From: SHNJ01 sp964458615
GTDB lineage: Bacteria; Pseudomonadota; Alphaproteobacteria; SHNJ01
Assembly (NCBI GenBank): GCA_964458615.1
Contig: CAYWJR010000081.1
Coordinates: 1-5,109, forward strand
Direction of reading: 5' to 3'
Length of the DNA stretch: 5,109 nt
The notes under the pieces were generated by a model that searched no databases, had not been told where the DNA came from, and was given only the letters and a program-made list of their open reading frames with translations. Within the stretch, counting starts at the first letter, position 1. Each line of letters begins with the position of its first letter. This document shows positions 1-3,609 of the stretch, one piece after another. A program made the translations under genes and the position numbers.

Positions 1-2
1 AA

Positions 3-94
3 TGGCGGAGACGGAGAGATTCGAACTCTCGATACGTATTACTACGTATGACGATTTAGCAAACCGTTGCCTTCAGCCACTCGGCCACGTCCCC
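3..94 (-). tRNA. tRNA-Ser(GCU), reads AGC/AGU serine codons
   Basis: Read on the minus strand, the sequence folds as a complete class II tRNA. The acceptor stem is GGGGACG paired with CGTCTCC, followed by discriminator G and an encoded CCA at positions 5-3. The D stem is GCC/GGC. The anticodon stem ACGGT/ATCGT carries the loop TTGCTAA, with anticodon GCT at plus-strand positions 58-60. The long variable arm has a perfect 7-bp stem, ATACGTA/TACGTAT, around a GTAA loop. The T arm is GAGAG-TTCGAAT-CTCTC. The long variable arm and G73 are serine identity features, and the anticodon agrees. The total is 92 nt including CCA. It is transcribed away from all the protein genes in the window. I could not identify a convincing promoter upstream of it on the minus strand. 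Confidence 0.97.
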
Positions 95-126
95 GCATAC
101 AGCAACTCTTTTCTCGCAACGTGGCC
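83..126. repeat. Degenerate repeat, unit A (tRNA 5' end plus upstream flank)
   Basis: This unit begins with GGCCACGTCCCCGCAT at 83-98, whose first 12 nt are the complement of the tRNA-Ser 5' end, and closes with ACGTGGCC at 119-126. The same arrangement recurs at 171-216: 14 of 16 bases of the opening block match, the closing 8-mer is identical, and the spacing differs by only 2 nt. The offset of 88-90 nt is close to the 92-nt length of the tRNA, which hints at an old tandem duplication that has decayed. The interior is poorly conserved, so this is a modest call. Confidence 0.5.
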
Positions 127-170
127 TCGTTGCTTTATGTGTTGCCCACTCGCTTCGCGCTTGTGGTGGC

Positions 171-216
171 GGCCACGTCCTCGTATTCGCATCCTCATAT
201 TCACATCGACGTGGCC
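171..216. repeat. Degenerate repeat, unit B
   Basis: This is the second copy of the unit at 83-126. It opens with GGCCACGTCCTCGTAT at 171-186, differing from unit A at two positions, both C/T transitions, and closes with ACGTGGCC at 209-216. The ends GGCCACGTC (171-179) and GACGTGGCC (208-216) are also perfect inverted repeats 28 nt apart, so the unit could form a hairpin. A weaker third start, with ACCAC at 259-263 preceded by TGGCGGGCG, may be a further decayed copy. Confidence 0.5.
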
Positions 217-247
217 TGTTTTATTTCCGCTCGCGCTTTTACGCGCT

Positions 248-302
248 AATGGCGGGCGACCACATTTCGCTATGAACGGGCTGTATACACCAATGGCGGG
301 CG
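248..302. repeat. Pair of 11-nt direct repeats AATGGCGGGCG
   Basis: AATGGCGGGCG occurs at 248-258 and again at 292-302, 44 nt apart. The first eight bases, AATGGCGG, also occur at 1-8, where they are the complement of the tRNA 3' CCA end and the next bases downstream. CCGCCAT, the complement of seven of those bases, lies at 390-396. The recurrence suggests copies of a tRNA-end-like sequence, but the length is short enough that chance within a GC-rich stretch cannot be excluded. Confidence 0.5.
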
Positions 303-353
303 GATGTAAAAACATAATGACATCGAATGCGTATTTATGCCCTAACTTTTGTC

Positions 354-382
354 CCGCGCATTTTTTATTGGCGCGGTTTTTT
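354..382 (+). terminator. Candidate intrinsic terminator, orphan
   Basis: A perfect 6-bp GC stem, CCGCGC (354-359) with GCGCGG (371-376), encloses an 11-nt AT-rich loop and is followed directly by six T residues at 377-382. This is the shape of a rho-independent terminator for plus-strand transcription. Reading the minus strand there is no T run after the stem. No gene ends just upstream on the plus strand, so it may end an unannotated small RNA from the 95-353 region, stop antisense transcription arising over the tRNA, or be fortuitous. Confidence 0.45.
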
Positions 383-404
383 GCAATTTCCGCCATGCGG
401 GGCG

Positions 405-432
405 TTGATAGGGCGCGTACGGGCGATATTAC
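405..432 (+). promoter_or_regulatory. Weak candidate promoter upstream of the small membrane protein gene
   Basis: TTGATA at 405-410 is followed after 16 nt by TATTAC at 427-432. The first box matches the sigma70 -35 consensus at five of six positions and the second matches the -10 consensus at four. Transcription would begin near 439, leaving a long leader before the ATG at 567. It lies just after the candidate terminator at 354-382, which makes sense as a transcription boundary. The call rests only on consensus likeness. Confidence 0.25.
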
Positions 433-554
433 ATCAATCTCTTCAAATAAGCTTTTTAATTGTATCCTTTAAGAAAATTATAAAAATGTTTCTGTCAACC
501 GAATTATTAACCAAATATACCGATATTTATGCAAAAATCAGGCGCTTAGAAGGA

Positions 555-560
555 TATAAT
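555..560 (+). promoter_or_regulatory. Perfect TATAAT -10 hexamer just before the small gene
   Basis: TATAAT at 555-560 exactly matches the sigma70 -10 consensus and lies 6 nt before the ATG at 567, so initiation would fall at or next to the start codon and give a leaderless mRNA. No convincing -35 is visible at 16-18 nt spacing, where the sequence is A-rich. The Shine-Dalgarno-like AAGGA at 550-554 directly precedes it and would be useful only to transcripts starting further upstream. The two readings compete, and the hexamer may be coincidental in AT-rich sequence. Confidence 0.3.
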
Positions 561-566
561 AAACCT

Positions 567-728
567 ATGAGTGATGACGATACAGATTGGAACGAAGTGT
601 TCGGTTCGGCGGCCAGTTGGCGCCTTGCTGGTTGGATATGGTTTTTGGTAATCATTCCGATCATCGTGGTGGCGGCGTGGTTGTATTTGGGCGGAGGCTT
701 TGAATTCCTGGACAAAGGCCTCGAATAA
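567..728 (+). CDS. Small single-pass membrane protein, function unknown
   Basis: This is a 53-residue ORF. The N-terminal part is acidic (SDDDTDW, residues 2-8). One strongly hydrophobic, tryptophan-rich segment spans about residues 19-42 and includes WIWFLVIIPIIVVAAWLYL, followed by a glycine triplet and a short charged tail ending in LDKGLE. This fits a single transmembrane helix. I do not recognise the family. The ATG at 567 is preferred because AAGGA lies at 550-554, although the 12-nt spacing is long, and because protein-like composition starts there. The same frame is open further upstream with an ATG at 486, but that extension has no ribosome binding site and looks non-coding. The gene ends 82 nt before pyrB on the same strand. 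It could be co-transcribed with pyrB, but pyrB appears to have its own promoter. Codon use resembles the neighbours. Confidence 0.6.
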   Translation: MSDDDTDWNEVFGSAASWRLAGWIWFLVIIPIIVVAAWLYLGGGFEFLDKGLE

Positions 729-761
729 TTTTCCAATATTCGGGCAAACAATCCACCCGCA

Positions 762-785
762 GCGCATGGCATATTGCCAGGGCGC
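762..785 (+). promoter_or_regulatory. Palindrome overlapping the pyrB -35 (operator or hairpin candidate)
   Basis: The core TGGCA-TAT-TGCCA at 767-779 is a perfect 5-bp inverted repeat around three bases. It is flanked by GCGC at 762-765 and GCGC at 782-785, which extend the symmetry after a small internal loop (A opposite GG). The proposed -35 box TTGCCA at 774-779 is the right arm of the core, so a dimeric repressor bound here would block polymerase. As RNA it could also be a hairpin ending read-through from the small upstream gene, but no clean T run follows. The function is inferred. Confidence 0.4.
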
Positions 786-802
786 AGTTAATTATTTATA
801 AC
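774..802 (+). promoter_or_regulatory. Candidate sigma70-type promoter of pyrB
   Basis: TTGCCA at 774-779 and TATAAC at 797-802 each match their consensus hexamer at five of six positions, and the spacer is the optimal 17 nt. Initiation 6-8 nt after the -10 would fall at about 809-811, and the pyrB ATG starts at 811. No Shine-Dalgarno sequence precedes that ATG, which fits a leaderless or nearly leaderless message. This would be the natural promoter for pyrB-plsY-dprA. Confidence 0.55.
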
Positions 803-803
803 C

Positions 804-820
804 ATGCGGCATGTCCGCAT
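804..820 (+). promoter_or_regulatory. Inverted repeat centred on the pyrB start codon
   Basis: ATGCGG at 804-809 and CCGCAT at 815-820 are perfect inverted repeats separated by CATGT, so in RNA the pyrB start codon (811-813) would lie in a 5-nt loop on a 6-bp stem. A message starting at about 809-811 would lack the left arm and could not form the hairpin, whereas a longer transcript from the upstream gene could. This may be a transcript-specific translation control, or chance. Confidence is limited because the repeat is short. Confidence 0.3.
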
Positions 821-1734
821 TACCCCGCCATTTGCTGTCGACCGAAAATTTAACGCTGGATCAAATTGAATCCTTGTGCGCAAGGGCGGAGTTTTTTTTA
901 ACCGGCCCGCCGCCAGCCGAATTGAAAAAATCGTTACTGGGCAAATCGATTGTCAATTTATTTTTTGCCGATTCCACCCGCACGCGCATTTCGTTTGAAA
1001 TGGCCGCCAAACGGCTGGGCGCCGACGTTGTCAATGTCGCCGTCGAACACAGCAGTTTGAACAAGGGCGAAACATTCCTGGATATGATGTTGAATTTACA
1101 GGCGCTGGGCGCATCGGCCATCGTCATCCGCCACCCGGAATCTTTTGTTTTGAACGAATTGTCGCGGCATATGGCCATTCCCATCATCAACGCGGGCGAT
1201 GGCAATAACGAACACCCGACCCAGGGGTTGCTGGATATTTTCACCATGCGCCGTCACAAAGGCGAATTGCGCAATTTACAAGTCGCCATTTGCGGCGATT
1301 TGGCGCACAGCCGCGTGGCGCGGTCGAATATTCATTTATTGATAAAATACGGTGCATCGGTACGCGCGATCGCGCCGCAATCCTTGATGCCGAAAGATTA
1401 TTTTAACGGCCGGGTGAAAACATTCACCGATATGGCCGAAGGCATCAAGGGCGCGGATGTGGTGATGGCATTGCGCATTCAAAAAGAAAGAATGCAGAAC
1501 GAAGAAATTCCGAATGAACGCGAATATTTCTTTTATTACGGTTTGGATCATCAGAAATTGAAACACGCCAAACCGGACGCGATTGTGATGGATCCGGGGC
1601 CGATCAATCGCGGCGTGCAATTGGATTCCGCATTGGCGGACGATCCGAAACACAGCGTTATTTTAGACCAAGTCCGCAACGGCGTGGCCATGCGCATGGC
1701 GGTTTTGGAATGGCTGTTGAAATCTGGGGAATAA
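811..1734 (+). CDS. pyrB: Aspartate carbamoyltransferase catalytic subunit
   Basis: PyrB condenses carbamoyl phosphate with aspartate to give N-carbamoyl-aspartate, the committed step of de novo pyrimidine synthesis in the cytosol. The 307-residue length is normal for the catalytic chain. The carbamoyl-phosphate domain has STRTR at residues 55-59, the S81/S82 and K85 loop (SSLNKGE), RHPES around 107-111, and HPTQG at 135-139. The aspartate domain carries the FGDLAHSRV-like segment (here CGDLAHSRVARS), and DPGPINRGVQL lies near the C-terminus. These separate it from ornithine carbamoyltransferase. The ATG at 811 gives an N-terminus (RHLLSTENLTLDQI) typical of the family. No Shine-Dalgarno is seen, and the start lies just past a likely promoter. 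No pyrI regulatory chain is present, and pyrC, often the next gene in alphaproteobacteria, is absent here. plsY follows after 4 nt. Confidence 0.97.
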   Translation: MSALPRHLLSTENLTLDQIESLCARAEFFLTGPPPAELKKSLLGKSIVNLFFADSTRTRISFEMAAKRLGADVVNVAVEHSSLNKGETFLDMMLNLQALGASAIVIRHPESFVLNELSRHMAIPIINAGDGNNEHPTQGLLDIFTMRRHKGELRNLQVAICGDLAHSRVARSNIHLLIKYGASVRAIAPQSLMPKDYFNGRVKTFTDMAEGIKGADVVMALRIQKERMQNEEIPNEREYFFYYGLDHQKLKHAKPDAIVMDPGPINRGVQLDSALADDPKHSVILDQVRNGVAMRMAVLEWLLKSGE

Positions 1735-1738
1735 TATC

Positions 1739-2422
1739 ATGGGCGCGTTCGATTATATCAGTCTGTCGGTTGTATTTTTATTTTGCTATTTCGTCGGAGC
1801 GATCCCGTTCGGTTTATTGATTACGAAATATGCCGGGCTGGGCGATATCCGCAATATCGGTTCCGGCAATATCGGCGCCACCAATGTGTTGCGCACGGGG
1901 CGTAAATTTCTGGCGTTTTTAACGTTGTTTTGCGACGCGTTCAAAGGCTGGCTGGGCGTGTATTTGGCCGGTTACGTTTTCATGCCGCAACATCTGATGG
2001 AATTCCGCGATATGCATTTGGCGGTTGGCGCGGTCGCCGTTATTTTGGGGCATATTTTCCCGATATGGCTGTCGTTCAAGGGCGGCAAGGGCGTTGCGAC
2101 CACATTCGGCGCAATGGTTGCGTTAAACCCGCTGTTGGGTTTGATGATATTGATCATTTGGTTGGGCATGGCGTTTGCGTTTCAATATTCTTCGCTGGCT
2201 GCATTGACGGCGGCTGCGTTGACGCCGTTTATCGGCAAATTCGTTTTCGATTTTTCCACGCCGCTTTTTTACGCGACTTGTTTCATTTGCGCGCTGGTGA
2301 TCGCCAAACACAAATCCAATATTCAGCGTTTGATCAATGGCGCCGAAACCAAAATCAATCTGTCGAAAAAAACCGCAAAACCGAATCAGGATCCCGCCGA
2401 TGGCACATACGGCGGCGCGTAA
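1739..2422 (+). CDS. plsY: Glycerol-3-phosphate acyltransferase (acyl-phosphate dependent)
   Basis: PlsY is an inner-membrane enzyme that moves an acyl group from acyl-phosphate (made by PlsX) to position 1 of glycerol-3-phosphate, giving lysophosphatidate for phospholipid synthesis. The 227 residues include the family's three conserved loops: GDIRNIGSGNIGATNV at about 35-50, the glycine-rich FKGGKGVAT at 113-121 preceded by GHIFPIW, and NIQRLINGAETKI near the C-terminus. Hydrophobic helices lie at about 7-28, 57-80, 94-112, 124-148, 152-170 and 175-190, as expected for this polytopic protein. The ATG at 1739 has GGGGA at 1727-1731, 7 nt upstream and inside the end of pyrB, so translation is probably coupled. 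The last 23 nt overlap dprA. The tail after the third loop is short, charged and unremarkable. Confidence 0.96.
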   Translation: MGAFDYISLSVVFLFCYFVGAIPFGLLITKYAGLGDIRNIGSGNIGATNVLRTGRKFLAFLTLFCDAFKGWLGVYLAGYVFMPQHLMEFRDMHLAVGAVAVILGHIFPIWLSFKGGKGVATTFGAMVALNPLLGLMILIIWLGMAFAFQYSSLAALTAAALTPFIGKFVFDFSTPLFYATCFICALVIAKHKSNIQRLINGAETKINLSKKTAKPNQDPADGTYGGA

Positions 2423-3569
2423 CAAAACGGCTGCGTTCGCGGCAATCGAACCAGCAGAATCCACTGGCGCGGAACGCCGCGATTGGTTGCGTTTAATCCG
2501 GTCGGAAAATGTGGGGCCGATTACGTTTGGCCAATTGATCGGCCGGTTCGGCACCGCGTCAAAGGCGATTGCGGCATTGCCCGATCTGGCGCGCCGGGGC
2601 GGCAAATCCGGCAAATTGAAAATTTGCACAATCGATCAGGCCGATGCGGAAATCGAAATGCACCAAAAATCGGGTTGCAAATTGATTTTGGCCTGCGATG
2701 CCGAATACCCCGATTTATTGCGCCAAGTCGAAGACGCGCCGCCGGTTATATCCATCCGCGGCCATGCGCATTTGTTGCAGAAACCTTGCGTTGGAATTGT
2801 GGGCACGCGCAATGCATCGGCGGCGGGGCGTAAATTCACCGAAATTTTGGCATCGAATTTGGGCGGGGCAGGGTATGTCATATCGTCCGGCTTGGCGCGC
2901 GGCATCGATTCGGCGGCGCACACGGCATCGCTTGGAACCGGTACGATTGCGGTTATGGCCGGCGGCATCGACCAAGTTTATCCGCCCGACAATCAAAAAT
3001 TATACGATCAAATCGCGGATCAAGGCGTTTTGATCAGCGAAATCGAATTCGGCATAAATCCCCAGGCGCGGCATTTCCCGCGCCGCAACAGAATCGTTTC
3101 TGGATTGTCGCTGGGGATCGTTGTGATCGAAGCGGCGTTGCAATCCGGTTCGTTGATTACGGCGCGGTGCGCGCTGGATCAAAACCGCGAAGTGTTCGCG
3201 GTCCCGGGATCGCCGTTGGATCCGCGTTGCAATGGCACGAACAGTTTGATCAAACAAGGCGCCACATTGGTGGAATCCGCCGACGACATTATCGATGTGT
3301 TGCGCCGCATAAGCCCGCCATCGGCGCATGCCAAATCGGATTTGTTTTACCGGGCGCTGGCGTTCGCAGAACAACAAACCGAAGACCTAATCGCCAAATC
3401 CACGCCGGTGATTTTGGAACTGCTTGGGGCGACGCCAACCCCGCTTGACGATGTGATCCGGTTGTCCGAATTGCCGCCCGCAATCGTCATGTCGGTTGTC
3501 ATGGAATTAGAGCTGGCAGGCCGCTTACAGCGCTTCCCTGGAAATAAAGTTGCATTATTCTATCATTAG
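2400..3569 (+). CDS. dprA: DNA processing protein DprA
   Basis: DprA (Smf) binds incoming single-stranded DNA in natural transformation, protects it and loads RecA; it is cytosolic and also occurs in bacteria not known to be competent. With the start at 2400 it has 389 residues. An N-terminal helical region (DWLRLIRSENVGPITFGQLI) is followed by the Rossmann-like core: GIVGTRNAS at 132-140, SGLARGID at 163-170, GGIDQVYPP at 188-196, FPRRNRIVSGLS at 226-237 and QSGSLITAR at 248-256, then AVPGSP at 267-272. A winged-helix-like C-terminal domain covers about 330-389 (PLDDVIRLSELPPAIVMSVVMELELAGRLQR). An in-frame ATG at 2337 would add 21 basic residues lying wholly within plsY. The ATG at 2400 is preferred for its 23-nt overlap with plsY and a weak CAGGAT upstream, but this is not certain. 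The core motifs look intact. Confidence 0.95.
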   Translation: MAHTAARNKTAAFAAIEPAESTGAERRDWLRLIRSENVGPITFGQLIGRFGTASKAIAALPDLARRGGKSGKLKICTIDQADAEIEMHQKSGCKLILACDAEYPDLLRQVEDAPPVISIRGHAHLLQKPCVGIVGTRNASAAGRKFTEILASNLGGAGYVISSGLARGIDSAAHTASLGTGTIAVMAGGIDQVYPPDNQKLYDQIADQGVLISEIEFGINPQARHFPRRNRIVSGLSLGIVVIEAALQSGSLITARCALDQNREVFAVPGSPLDPRCNGTNSLIKQGATLVESADDIIDVLRRISPPSAHAKSDLFYRALAFAEQQTEDLIAKSTPVILELLGATPTPLDDVIRLSELPPAIVMSVVMELELAGRLQRFPGNKVALFYH

Positions 3570-3589
3570 AGTATAAAAGACAACTTTAT
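3544..3589 (+). promoter_or_regulatory. Long-loop inverted repeat across the dprA stop codon
   Basis: The arms at 3544-3552 (ATAAAGTTG) and 3581-3589 (CAACTTTAT) are perfect 9-bp inverted repeats separated by 28 nt that contain the dprA stop at 3567-3569. The stem is AT-rich and no T run follows, so it is a poor terminator. It could be a weak transcript-end structure or a paired protein-binding site in front of topA. The symmetry is directly visible; the role is unknown. Confidence 0.35.
3550..3577 (+). promoter_or_regulatory. Weak candidate promoter for topA
   Basis: TTGCAT at 3550-3555 is followed after 16 nt by TATAAA at 3572-3577. The -10 matches consensus at five positions but the -35 matches only at three. 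Initiation near 3584 would leave a short leader that keeps the ribosome binding site. A second -10-like TATAAC lies at 3587-3592 with no good -35, and a start from it would remove or clip the ribosome binding site. topA could also be read through from the pyrB operon. Confidence 0.2.
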
Positions 3590-3595
3590 AACTTC

Positions 3596-3600
3596 AGGGG
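3596..3600 (+). promoter_or_regulatory. Ribosome binding site that fixes the topA TTG start
   Basis: AGGGG at 3596-3600 lies 9 nt before the TTG at 3610. There is no ATG or GTG in the right frame and position, and the protein read from this TTG begins exactly as the TopA family does, so the site supports a non-ATG start. Confidence 0.7.
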
Positions 3601-3609
3601 ATATATCCG

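Larger units (their letters stand above)
95..566. other. Gene-poor spacer between tRNA-Ser and the small membrane protein gene
   Basis: About 470 nt hold no ORF with recognisable protein character. The open frames here are low-complexity and arginine-rich, and several run across the tRNA. What is visible is the recurrent 8-mer ACGTGGCC/GGCCACGT in alternating orientation, an 11-nt direct repeat, a short palindrome GTGGCGGCCAC at 166-176, an orphan terminator-like hairpin at 354-382, and AT-rich sequence from about 430 onward that could hold promoters for the downstream gene. The first part (95-303) reads like decayed repeat or tRNA-flank material. This is inference, as no known mobile element can be named. 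Confidence 0.6.

Noticed and set aside
95..160. Promoter for tRNA-Ser on the minus strand
   Set aside because: TTGCGA-like boxes exist, but no -10 lies at suitable spacing from both a -35 and the tRNA 5' end, so I could not support a specific site.
83..303. CRISPR array
   Set aside because: The repeats are only 8-16 nt, degenerate, in alternating orientation and unevenly spaced, and no cas genes are present.
73..396. Minus-strand 107-residue open frame in the spacer
   Set aside because: It overlaps the 5' end of tRNA-Ser on the same strand and is full of low-complexity arginine and histidine stretches from the repeat region. No family features are seen.
2..472. Plus-strand 156-residue open frame across the tRNA and spacer
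   Set aside because: It runs antisense through a complete tRNA, has no ribosome binding site and has no protein-like pattern.
486..728. Longer version of the small membrane protein starting at ATG 486
   Set aside because: The added residues lack a ribosome binding site and look like translated AT-rich spacer. The ATG at 567 has AAGGA upstream and starts the protein-like part.
804..866. Short open frame starting at ATG 804, overlapping pyrB in another frame
   Set aside because: It would end after about 20 residues inside pyrB, has no ribosome binding site and lies upstream of the predicted transcript start.
2337..2399. N-terminal extension of DprA from ATG 2337
   Set aside because: It would overlap plsY by 86 nt and add a basic stretch not typical of DprA. 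The ATG at 2400 gives a usual short overlap.
2123..2629. Long minus-strand open frame across plsY and dprA, and similar ones inside topA and pyrB
   Set aside because: These are shadow frames of real genes with biased codon use. They are basic, lack motifs and have no start signals.
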